A program made the position numbers and the translations under genes. From NCBI RefSeq assembly GCF_009669305.1, contig NZ_SADB01000015.1, forward strand, positions 51,581-115,580: a stretch of DNA of 64,000 nt. Direction: 5' to 3'. Shown piece after piece: positions 9,473-16,286 of this stretch; position 1 is the stretch's first letter; each line of letters begins with the position of its first letter. The DNA comes from Ancylomarina sp. 16SWW S1-10-2 (GTDB taxonomy: Bacteria > Bacteroidota > Bacteroidia > Bacteroidales > Marinifilaceae). The notes beneath the pieces were generated by a model. That model was not told the origin of the DNA. It did not search any database and saw only the letters and a program-made list of their open reading frames with translations.

Positions 9473-9602
9473 TTTCGACGCTGATAAAATATGATTCACT
9501 ATGATAAAAAAACAAAGTTGAAATCATAAAAGTTTACTGCTAGTCTATTTAGGTTGAAAAGACCCTACGTTTATACTGAGGTATTTTCCCAAAATTTAAT
9601 AA
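9473..9602. repeat. Parent segment of the 161-bp repeat at the GxxExxY 3' end
   Basis: This stretch matches the first roughly 120 bases of copies 1 and 2 with more differences, then runs into the intact 3' end of the GxxExxY gene. It is the likely source, or an older copy. The opening CGACGCTGATAAAATATGAT also recurs once upstream of the gene, near 9943-9962. Confidence 0.75.
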
Positions 9603-9926
9603 TAAACCAACTTCAATATCAGAAGCCTTTAAGTAATTAACAAGTTGTACTTCATGAATTGGATTTAGCCTTTCGATGGCTTTTAATTCTATTATAACAA
9701 GGTCATTAACGATAATATCTGCAAGAAAATCTCCAACAATTTGTTTCCCATACAAAACTTTAATAGGAGCTTGTTGTTGAACATTCAATCCTAATTCCTT
9801 TAATTCAATAATTAAGGCATTCTCGTAAACCTTCTCGAGAAAACCATAACCTAATTCATTATACACATTAAAAAATGCTTTCAGTATTAGTGATGTAATA
9901 TCTGAATATTTATAATTATCGTTCAT
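9549..9926 (-). CDS. GxxExxY family protein (PD-(D/E)XK nuclease-like fold)
   Basis: The protein has 125 residues, the usual family length. The name-giving motif GFLEKVY is at 28-34. D70 and ELK at 80-82 match the acidic and E-x-K positions of the PD-(D/E)XK fold (PDDEXK_3). Its function is not established; the family is often found singly, flanked by repeated DNA, and behaves like a mobile or selfish gene. Here it sits between the C39 exporter and its HlyD partner, and the repeat TTGACGCTGATAAAATATGA occurs on both sides, which suggests insertion into the operon. Confidence 0.88.
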   Translation of the reverse strand: MNDNYKYSDITSLILKAFFNVYNELGYGFLEKVYENALIIELKELGLNVQQQAPIKVLYGKQIVGDFLADIIVNDLVIIELKAIERLNPIHEVQLVNYLKASDIEVGLLLNFGKIPQYKRRVFST

Positions 9927-10066
9927 TATTCTTTATTTTTTTGACGCTGATAAAATATGATCTAAAATTGAGTACAGTAATTTTTCAAAAAATTCATATT
10001 TAAACAATTCACTTTTAAAATTTAAATCATAATTTAATCATTTTTTTAATCTGCGTCTAAAAAAAA

Positions 10067-12274
10067 TTAATTTCCAAGTTCTAGCTGATTCTTAACAAGC
10101 TCATAATACCTGCCTTTCAGCTTCGTTAAATCATCATGGTTACCATGCTCAACGATTTGTCCTTTTTCGAGTACAATAATTTTATCCGCATTGCGAACCG
10201 TACTTAAACGATGAGCGACAACCACAACAGTTCTTCCTTGATTAAATTCATTAAGATTCTCCATAATAGCTCTTTCATTATTAGCATCAAGAGAATTGGT
10301 TGCTTCATCGAAAAATAAGAATTCTGGATCTTTATAAACTGCGCGTGCAATCAGTATTCTTTGCTTTTGTCCCTGGCTCAAACCATGACCACTCGCTCCA
10401 ATTTTTGTATTGTATCGCAAAGGTAAACTATCAATAAATTCATGAATGCATGCTACCTGAACAGCATAAAGCAGACGTTTTTTATCTATTACCTCATCAC
10501 CAACTGCAATATTTTTAGCAATGGTATCTGAGAAGATAAAACCATCTTGCATTACGACACCACAATTCTGACGCCACATGGCTGCGCTATAATTTTGAAT
10601 AGAAATACCGCCTAAATTGATTTTCCCCTTCGTTGCAGGATAAAACCCTAGCATAAGCTTTATTAAAGTCGTTTTTCCAGAACCTGAAGCACCAACTATA
10701 GCAGTCGTTTTCCCTTTAGCAACATTCAAATCAACTTCATTAAGCACCATCTCAGAGTGAGGTCCTTCGTATTGAAAACAGACTTTCTCAATATGAATCG
10801 ATTTATCCTCAGGTAATTCAATTAACTTTTCATCCTTATCCGATTCCTCGTCTTCCATTTCGTGAATCTCACCCAATCGCTCTAGAGAAATTTTAGCATC
10901 TTGCCATGAATGAATAAATTGAACCAAATTATCGATAGGAGAATTCAACTGACCAAGAATATACTGAACAGCCAGCATCATACCCAAAGTCATGCTACCA
11001 TTTACAACTGCTTGTGCAGCTAAAAAGGTGATAACAATATTCTTTGTTTCGTTAAAAAACACAGAACCTGATACTTGGTACTGATTCAATGCCAAGCCCT
11101 TGGTACGTACCTTAAAAAGTTCGGCCTGAATATTCTCCCACTCCCAACGCTTTTGCTTTTCGCAATTATTCAATTTAATTTCCTGCATCCCAGTAATCAA
11201 TTGAATTAGCGAATTTTGATTGCTTGACATTTGTGCAAAACTTTTGCCATCGAGTTCGCGACGCCTCTTAAGAAAAAGGTTAATCCAGATGATATAGAGT
11301 GATGACCCCAAAACAAATACACCGAAGATAGTCATATCATATATCGCTAATACAATTCCAAAAATCACCAAGTTCACCATAGAGAACAGAATGTTCAGGG
11401 TAGATGATGTGAGGAAATTCTCGATACGCGTATGGTCTTGTATACGCTGCAAAAGGTCACCAATCATCTTAATGTCGAAGAAACCAATGGGTAGCTTCAT
11501 CAACTTGATTAGGAAGTCGGAAATTAGGGAAATATTGATGCGGGTTGATATGTGTAAGAGTATCCAGGAACGAATAAACTCAACAGAAATACGCGATATA
11601 AACAGTACCAACTGAGCAACTAAAACCAAGGTAATGAAACTCAAGTTTTGTGTATTTATACCAATATCGACAACCGATTGGGTTAAGAATGGAAAAATAA
11701 GCTGCAGCATACTTCCGAAAAGCATGCCCAAAAACAACTGGAAAAGAAATTTTTTGTAGGGTTTAAGGTAACGCAGAAGAAAGGCTACACTCTGTTTCTT
11801 TTTGTCACTCTCGTCCTTGGTCTTATAAAAATCAGGCGTTGGTTCCAGCAGCAAACACAGGCCTTTTAACTCTCCCTCTACTTTGGTCGATGCCCATGAT
11901 TTTAGAAACTCCTCTTTCGTGAATTTAAGCATTCCCGATGCTGGATCTGCCACATACACCGTCGTCTTCTTATTCTTGGTTTCTATTTTATGAACCACAA
12001 CAAAATGCGCTTGGTTCCAATGACAAATAGCAGGCAAAGTGGCTTGTTCTGCTAACTGCTGAAAGGTGATTCGCACTCCCATACTCCGAAAACCTATACT
12101 CTCAGCGGCATCAGCAATACCCATCATCGACACACCTTCGCGAGTAATATAGGACTTATCGCGCAGCGATTGCAGGCTGTAGGTTTTACCGTAAAACTTC
12201 GATATCATGCGCAGACAGGTAGGTCCGCAGTCCATGGCATCGAGTTGTCGAAAGTGGGGGAATTTCTTTTTCAA
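10067..12274 (-). CDS. Peptidase-containing ABC exporter (C39 protease, membrane domain, ATPase)
   Basis: The 735-residue protein has the full layout of a leader-cleaving peptide exporter. An N-terminal C39 protease domain has C16 in DCGPTC, H90 in AHFVVVH and aspartate in ADPASG. About six membrane segments span 165-440. The ATPase has Walker A GASGSGKTT at 528, a variant signature LSQGQ at 632 and Walker B FLFFDEAT at 652. C39 domains cut after a Gly-Gly pair, and the peptide gene at 14.9 kb carries one. Substrate recognition, cleavage and export of that peptide are therefore the likely job. A second Gly-Gly peptide at 29.0 kb could also use it. Confidence 0.95.
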   Translation of the reverse strand: MKKKFPHFRQLDAMDCGPTCLRMISKFYGKTYSLQSLRDKSYITREGVSMMGIADAAESIGFRSMGVRITFQQLAEQATLPAICHWNQAHFVVVHKIETKNKKTTVYVADPASGMLKFTKEEFLKSWASTKVEGELKGLCLLLEPTPDFYKTKDESDKKKQSVAFLLRYLKPYKKFLFQLFLGMLFGSMLQLIFPFLTQSVVDIGINTQNLSFITLVLVAQLVLFISRISVEFIRSWILLHISTRINISLISDFLIKLMKLPIGFFDIKMIGDLLQRIQDHTRIENFLTSSTLNILFSMVNLVIFGIVLAIYDMTIFGVFVLGSSLYIIWINLFLKRRRELDGKSFAQMSSNQNSLIQLITGMQEIKLNNCEKQKRWEWENIQAELFKVRTKGLALNQYQVSGSVFFNETKNIVITFLAAQAVVNGSMTLGMMLAVQYILGQLNSPIDNLVQFIHSWQDAKISLERLGEIHEMEDEESDKDEKLIELPEDKSIHIEKVCFQYEGPHSEMVLNEVDLNVAKGKTTAIVGASGSGKTTLIKLMLGFYPATKGKINLGGISIQNYSAAMWRQNCGVVMQDGFIFSDTIAKNIAVGDEVIDKKRLLYAVQVACIHEFIDSLPLRYNTKIGASGHGLSQGQKQRILIARAVYKDPEFLFFDEATNSLDANNERAIMENLNEFNQGRTVVVVAHRLSTVRNADKIIVLEKGQIVEHGNHDDLTKLKGRYYELVKNQLELGN

Positions 12275-12522
12275 GGCAGAGTATAGATTAGCAATAAAAA
12301 TTTATGAAGCTAAAAATAAGGAAAATAAAACATAAGATTTCAAATATCTGAAAAATAAAGGTCTTATTCTCCCAACACACTAGATTCAATTTATCAACAT
12401 CAGCAGTTACAATCAAATTTCTTTTGTAGTAAACAAAAACACCAATTTCTTCAAAGGAACGTTTATCAAATTAAATATCCTTTAAAATACCATCACTTAT
12501 AATTATCCAAAAAATATGTTGC
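12275..12522. other. Gene-free stretch with possible coding remnant
   Basis: No intact gene. The minus strand has an open frame of about 60 codons with no usable start, ending in a hydrophobic stretch, just upstream of the exporter. Together with the small ORF at 12523-12639 it may be the remains of one larger gene, but I cannot prove this. Confidence 0.4.
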
Positions 12523-12639
12523 TCAACCAAACTCTTCAAATATTTCATTTGAGATGCGACTACCATAAGGTCCTCTATCTAATAAAAACGAACAAACCTT
12601 TTTAATTTCATACTCACAAAAATAAATCATAGGCCACAT
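12523..12639 (-). CDS. Small coupled ORF, 38 residues (or 5' remnant of a broken gene)
   Basis: The ATG overlaps the stop codon of the hydrolase gene as TAATG, the arrangement used for translational coupling. The product begins MWPMIYFCEYEIKKVC and ends EIFEEFG. It is charged, with no Gly-Gly motif. After the stop, the next frame continues in a plausible protein-like way for about 18 codons, so a frameshifted longer gene is an alternative. I do not recognise the family. Confidence 0.35.
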   Translation of the reverse strand: MWPMIYFCEYEIKKVCSFLLDRGPYGSRISNEIFEEFG

Positions 12640-13685
12640 TAGTCTGACAACCAATCATCTACAGCCTTAAACACATCTATCCAATTAAACTTTTCACTTA
12701 GAATATTCCCTTTAGTATCATATTCTCTTTCAAAATAGTTATGATCATAATTAGGATAACACTTAAAGGTTAAATTATCTTTATTAGCCCTAGTATAAAA
12801 CATTGGTAATAAATCTAATTCTCTTGACTTTTGATCTGCACTACCATATACGACTAAAGTTGGTTGATTAAATTGTAACAAATACTGCAAACTAGGATCG
12901 AAATTAAAAGAATAATCATCTCTATAGAAATAATAATCTAAGTTCGTAGTATCGACACAATAATTTATTGATTTTTTAAGATCTCTATAATTTTCATAAA
13001 TACTATCAATTTTCGATTGTGCATTACGATGAGTAATTATCCGATAATCTGCCCTTTGCCTGAGAGAATTTATTTCCTGATACTTACGATCAAAAATACA
13101 TCCGGACATAAACACTAATTTACTAACCTTTCCAGGGTATTTAGCAGCTATTTTTGCAGCTATCGCGCTACCCTGAGAATGACCTACCAAATAAATTTTT
13201 TGAGAATCAACAAAATCCTGTTTCTTTAAAAAGTCAATTACCTGAGCAATTGCATTCACATAATAATCTTTGTAATCATTTTTAACGAAAAGCTTATAAT
13301 CTCCTCGTTTTGCATTCCACAATTGACGACTACTTTCAGAACTTTCACAAATCGGTACTCCAGGCTTAGATACTAAAACGAAATCATATTTCTCAAAACA
13401 TTCAGCAGGTATTAATGATTCAATTATAGAATAGGATTGATTTTGATCTAATATTATTAAAGAGCCATTACCCGAACCTTGAATAAAAATAATAACTGGT
13501 TTTGGTTTTGTATCCTTTTTTTTAACTATAAAGCGAATAGAATCACACTCGGAAGTTTCGCAGGTATCCTGTATGCTAAAATAATTAAATCCTGTATGAT
13601 TTATAGAATTTAAATCCACTTGAGAATACGCAGATATTTTTAAAAACAATAACATTATAACAAATACTACTTTACGATAATACAT
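12639..13685 (-). CDS. Secreted alpha/beta hydrolase in the peptide cluster
   Basis: A signal peptide (first 21 residues, ending AYSQ) sends the 348-residue protein to the periplasm. The alpha/beta hydrolase triad is visible: S170 in GHSQGS, D284 in YGSADQ and H315 in NYDHNYF. The oxyanion region is FIQGSGNG at about 68-74. The start overlaps the maturase gene by 14 bases and the stop overlaps a small ORF, so it belongs to the same operon. A role in trimming, esterifying or inactivating the exported peptide (maturation or immunity) is inference from position only. Confidence 0.85.
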   Translation of the reverse strand: MYYRKVVFVIMLLFLKISAYSQVDLNSINHTGFNYFSIQDTCETSECDSIRFIVKKKDTKPKPVIIFIQGSGNGSLIILDQNQSYSIIESLIPAECFEKYDFVLVSKPGVPICESSESSRQLWNAKRGDYKLFVKNDYKDYYVNAIAQVIDFLKKQDFVDSQKIYLVGHSQGSAIAAKIAAKYPGKVSKLVFMSGCIFDRKYQEINSLRQRADYRIITHRNAQSKIDSIYENYRDLKKSINYCVDTTNLDYYFYRDDYSFNFDPSLQYLLQFNQPTLVVYGSADQKSRELDLLPMFYTRANKDNLTFKCYPNYDHNYFEREYDTKGNILSEKFNWIDVFKAVDDWLSD

Positions 13686-14841
13686 CTTCTAAATTTATTT
13701 TTTCAATTTTAGTTTTATCCTTTATTTCCATGGGAAGCAAATCAAAAAGTTGATTCTGCATAAACACATAAAATCTCATAATTTCATAACAATAAATTGA
13801 TGGATTATTAAACTCATTTTCATCAGAATATCTATGTGCAAGTTGTCCTCCACCACAAATATCAACAAGCAAACAATTCTTACATTGCGAACACAAATAT
13901 TTATCATTATGCGCGTAATAATAGGTATGAATTAACGAATGACCAAAAACATCATTAAATTCATCATTTTCAACATTAAAACTCGTAGATGTAAATCCAT
14001 CTCCACAAATTTTCAAAGAATCCACAGCTTCAATTTGGCCATTAGTTTTAATGGTCAAAACTCCATTATTTCTTCTTCCAATAGATTCATCTCCTAAATC
14101 TTCAAAACCTAAGAATTTTTGAAATATAGCGTCAAATGGCTTATAAATAGTACTATTTTTATTTTTATCATTAAACCAAATTTTAAAAAACTCTTGCATC
14201 CAAAGACCTACTTTAGGTACCTTTTCACCCATTTTAGAGTGCAGATAATTCATTTCTGGATATAAAAAAGAAACGGAAGAAATATTTAACCCTTTAAAAT
14301 GATCATATACATTTTGTGGCGCCTCTTTTGTATTCATAACACTCAAAAGATGCACCCCTTGTTTACCGTATACCTGTATATTTTCAAGTCCATTTATAAT
14401 TTCATTATACGCAGGCTCCCCATTTTTTCTATATACACGTTCTTTATTTGCTTCTTTTGTTCCATCCAAACTAATACCAATTTGAATCTTTAAACTCCCT
14501 AAAAATTCGACCCAATCTTTATCAAGAAGTACTCCATTTGTTTGGAGTGCCCAATCAAATTGCACCGTTGGAGCCATTCGAACTGCTTCTTCAATAAAAA
14601 AACTATAGAATTCTTTTTTCGCTAATAATGGTTCACCTCCATGAAAAATAATTAAAAATTTATTTTGGTTGTGAGATATACAGTGATTATTAACCTTTTC
14701 TAAAAGTAAACTTACAGTTCGCTTTTCCATAAAATTAGGTTCTTTTATGTATGATTTGTCCCCCTTATTATAAACATAACAATAAGAGCAATTCAAATTA
14801 CATAAACTAGTTACTTTAACTACCAGACTATTCAGCTTCAT
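13672..14841 (-). CDS. Radical SAM/SPASM peptide maturase
   Basis: I start at ATG 14841, giving 389 residues; the TTG at 14865 would add eight. The SAM iron-sulfur cysteines are C14, C18 and C21 in CNLNCSYC. A C-terminal SPASM region has cysteines near 278, 317, 320, 323, 329 and 351, around CSQCKNCLLVDICGGG and a following HRY. The CGGG-HRY layout resembles maturases that install side-chain crosslinks (cyclophane types such as the GrrM, XyeB and OscB relatives) and anaerobic sulfatase maturases. No sulfatase is nearby. With the peptide gene 54 bases upstream, the likely substrate is its aromatic pentad core. The chemistry is not determined by the sequence. Confidence 0.9.
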   Translation of the reverse strand: MKLNSLVVKVTSLCNLNCSYCYVYNKGDKSYIKEPNFMEKRTVSLLLEKVNNHCISHNQNKFLIIFHGGEPLLAKKEFYSFFIEEAVRMAPTVQFDWALQTNGVLLDKDWVEFLGSLKIQIGISLDGTKEANKERVYRKNGEPAYNEIINGLENIQVYGKQGVHLLSVMNTKEAPQNVYDHFKGLNISSVSFLYPEMNYLHSKMGEKVPKVGLWMQEFFKIWFNDKNKNSTIYKPFDAIFQKFLGFEDLGDESIGRRNNGVLTIKTNGQIEAVDSLKICGDGFTSTSFNVENDEFNDVFGHSLIHTYYYAHNDKYLCSQCKNCLLVDICGGGQLAHRYSDENEFNNPSIYCYEIMRFYVFMQNQLFDLLPMEIKDKTKIEKINLEDVLS

Positions 14842-14849
14842 AATATAAT

Positions 14850-14872
14850 CAGGGGGATATATCATCCCCCTA
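14850..14872 (-). promoter_or_regulatory. Hairpin between peptide and maturase genes
   Basis: On the minus strand AGGGGGAT and ATCCCCCT form a perfect 8-bp, GC-rich stem around a 5-base loop, in an otherwise AT-rich gap of 54 bases. No run of T follows, so it is not a full terminator. It more likely protects the peptide mRNA or lowers read-through, so that more peptide than enzyme is made. Confidence 0.7.
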
Positions 14873-14895
14873 TAAATTAAACGTTAGAATTTAGT

Positions 14896-15081
14896 TTATT
14901 TAAAAACAATCGGAACAAAAACACCACGTACATAAGTGCTTTCTGCATAAACTGTACGTTGGTACGAAGGAGGTATATAACCTCCGAATATTTTTGCTTG
15001 AACAGCCCTATTTACAACTGTATCAAGTAATTTAACATTTTCTTTCAATTCATTTTTAGTTAATGAAATTTTCTTCTTCAT
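14896..15081 (-). CDS. RiPP precursor peptide with Gly-Gly leader and aromatic pentad core
   Basis: The 61-residue peptide starts at ATG 15081 (MKKKISLTKNELKENV). The leader is 34 residues and ends in IFGG, a C39 cleavage site. The core is 27 residues long, without Cys or Trp. Its aromatic residues fall exactly at 35, 40, 45, 50, 55 and 60: five pentads headed by Tyr, Tyr, Tyr, Tyr and Phe (for example YQRTV and FVPIV), then a final FK. The leader has an LxxxEL-like element (LTKNELKENV). Genes for a radical SAM maturase, a hydrolase, a C39 exporter and an adaptor follow on the same strand. A perfect AAGGAGGTG lies 16 bases before the ATG, rather far for normal use. A longer frame from TTG 15123 is less likely. 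Confidence 0.85.
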   Translation of the reverse strand: MKKKISLTKNELKENVKLLDTVVNRAVQAKIFGGYIPPSYQRTVYAESTYVRGVFVPIVFK

Positions 15082-15097
15082 AATAACGAAATAATAA

Positions 15098-15106
15098 CAC
15101 CTCCTT
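15098..15106 (-). promoter_or_regulatory. Shine-Dalgarno-like AAGGAGGTG far from the start
   Basis: The minus strand carries the full 9-base complement of the 16S 3' tail, unusual in this phylum. The gap to the ATG at 15081 is 16 bases, about twice the useful distance, and no other in-frame ATG, GTG or TTG lies closer. It may bind ribosomes as a standby site or be chance. Confidence 0.4.
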
Positions 15107-15123
15107 CCCCGAACAGTTGTCAA

Positions 15124-15154
15124 TTGTGCAGGTCATCTCATTTTAGTAACTTTG
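15124..15154 (+). promoter_or_regulatory. Bacteroidota-type promoter of the small RNA
   Basis: TTG at 15124-15126 and TAACTTTG at 15147-15154 are 20 bases apart, matching the phylum's -33/-7 pattern (TTG ... TAnnTTTG). The start would be near 15160 on the plus strand, away from the precursor gene. Confidence 0.65.
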
Positions 15155-15159
15155 CCTAC

Positions 15160-15310
15160 GCTTAAGAGTAGCTCAGCTACTAGGCCGCTTCCGGCTTGAG
15201 AATGGATTAATATCTATTTTTCCAGAGCGGCTAATAACAATACGTATTGTTAATAACAGGGCTAAGGTAATATTGTTCACTGCCATATTTGGCAGTGAAC
15301 AATATTTTTA
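15160..15310 (+). ncRNA. Stand-alone structured small RNA, about 150 nt
   Basis: Between a good promoter and a perfect terminator there is no protein frame on this strand but much pairing potential. AGTAGC-TCA-GCTACT forms a hairpin at 15167-15181. GCCGCT near 15184 pairs with AGCGGC near 15236 around an AT-rich middle. AACAATACGTATTGTT is self-complementary near 15237-15252. The size and the stem-bubble shape recall 6S-type RNAs, but I cannot assign it to a family. It lies between the peptide gene and a small HTH gene. Confidence 0.6.
15269..15310 (+). terminator. Intrinsic terminator of the small RNA
   Basis: A perfect 17-bp stem (15269-15285 with 15290-15306) around loop TATT, continuing into TTTT. 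It is one of the strongest hairpins in the window. Confidence 0.9.
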
Positions 15311-15364
15311 ATACACAACACATAATTTTTAGCTCTATTCGTAAAAAACATGAGTCACAAAAAG

Positions 15365-15562
15365 CTACCTAAGCGTATAGCTCCGTCTAGTTCTCGAATA
15401 GGAAACATCAGCACCTGTATCTCGTAAACACGAGATTAAACGATACAAGTTTCTTTCTGACACACCAAGCCTTTTAGCCAATTCGCGAGGAGTTCCTGTC
15501 GCTTTTTTAGCAGCTAAGTGCGTCATTATATCCTTTAATTCTTGATGATCTATAACATTCAT
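15365..15562 (-). CDS. Small helix-turn-helix protein, 65 residues
   Basis: Nearly the whole protein is a winged-helix/HTH_11-type domain. An N-terminal helix is followed by GTPRELAKRLGVSERNLYRLISCLRDTG as the helix-turn-helix and then a short wing ending SYTLR. It has no sensor domain. It is the first gene at the head of the peptide cluster and could be its regulator, but it is separated from the precursor by the small RNA, so this is inference. Confidence 0.75.
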   Translation of the reverse strand: MNVIDHQELKDIMTHLAAKKATGTPRELAKRLGVSERNLYRLISCLRDTGADVSYSRTRRSYTLR

Positions 15563-16026
15563 ATATTTCGAATTACTAATACATTTTACAACTAATAAAC
15601 TCTAACAAAAGGAGTAAAAGATCTAATCTATAAGTTTAACTTAAGCAAAAATAGAAAAAAGCCTATTCGAATACTCCATCGTAACTGTATCTTTATTCCT
15701 TTTTTTTATGAAAAGTAACCCACTATAATGTTAATTTGTGTTAAAATAATCATAACAATTTCATTATCGGCTTAATAATAAATAAGTCGTGTTACTTATT
15801 CAAAAATTGGAATCCACAAATTTCACTGATTTTCACAAATTAAAGTACCCTAATAAGAGTCTACCTTAAAAGGTAAATACACGAAAATGATTGGTGCTTA
15901 TTTACTCGTAAGCTATTTAACATCTCGTAAAAATTCATACATAATAACTATAAGAAGATCATATAAAACAAATAACAAAACTCGTATCAGCTTAAATCTA
16001 TTTCATTTTAAAATAGAAACTATAAG
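15563..16026. other. Gene-free stretch
   Basis: About 460 AT-rich bases between the HTH gene start and the terminator of the next gene. I see only a short palindrome (TACCTT-AA-AAGGTA near 15865). The promoter of the HTH gene must lie here. Confidence 0.5.
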
Positions 16027-16030
16027 GCAT

Positions 16031-16067
16031 AAAAAAGCGGGCTAAGCTTGTCGTCTTAGTCCGTTTT
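16031..16067 (-). terminator. Intrinsic terminator downstream of the 20-bp repeat array
   Basis: CGGGCTAAG (16038-16046) pairs with CTTAGTCCG (16055-16063), nine pairs with one G-T, and runs into six T on the minus strand. It would end the transcript of the gene at 16287-17030 after the repeat array. Confidence 0.7.
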
Positions 16068-16118
16068 AATCATGTAAAATTTTAAAATTATCTTAAAAGA
16101 AGCCCATCTCAAAAAAAA

Positions 16119-16270
16119 TAGTCCCCTTCGTAATTTAATGTCATCCTTCTCTGTTTTACCCCTTCCTTCTGATATTTTTCTCAAATCTTCTGGAATTTTA
16201 CCCGCCCTTCTGAAAAAAATGGCTCCCTTCTGTGATTTAAGGTATCCTTCTGAAAAGGGAGTAGTCTTCT
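16119..16270. repeat. Array of eight CCTTCTG-type motifs at 20-bp spacing
   Basis: CCTTC or TCTTC begins at 16125, 16145, 16165, 16186, 16206, 16226, 16246 and 16265: steps of 20, 20, 21, 20, 20, 20 and 19. Most copies extend to CCTTCTG, and the bases between are only loosely alike (T-rich). It starts 17 bases after the stop of the minus-strand gene and ends before its terminator, so it is probably transcribed as a 3' untranslated region carrying repeated CAGAAGG. Confidence 0.85.
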
Positions 16271-16286
16271 CGGGGCTTTCAGAGCT

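Noticed and set aside
9151-9602. CRISPR or integron-type repeat
   Set aside because: The unit is a partial gene copy of 161 bases with no spacers.
12275-12522. Intact membrane peptide gene upstream of the exporter
   Set aside because: The open frame has no ATG, GTG or TTG start in a credible place and may be a remnant.
14299-14493. Plus-strand frame inside the radical SAM gene
   Set aside because: It overlaps the conserved maturase in antisense and has no plausible leader or neighbours.
13672-14841. Anaerobic sulfatase maturase
   Set aside because: The domain layout allows it, but no sulfatase is near and a GG-leader peptide gene lies directly upstream.
15098-15106. Shine-Dalgarno site fixing a different start for the precursor
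   Set aside because: No start codon lies 5-10 bases downstream in the right frame, so the ATG at 15081 stays the best choice.
16119-16270. CRISPR-like array
   Set aside because: Repeats are about 7 bases within a 20-base period, with no conserved 24-36 base repeat, no unique spacers of proper length and no cas genes nearby.
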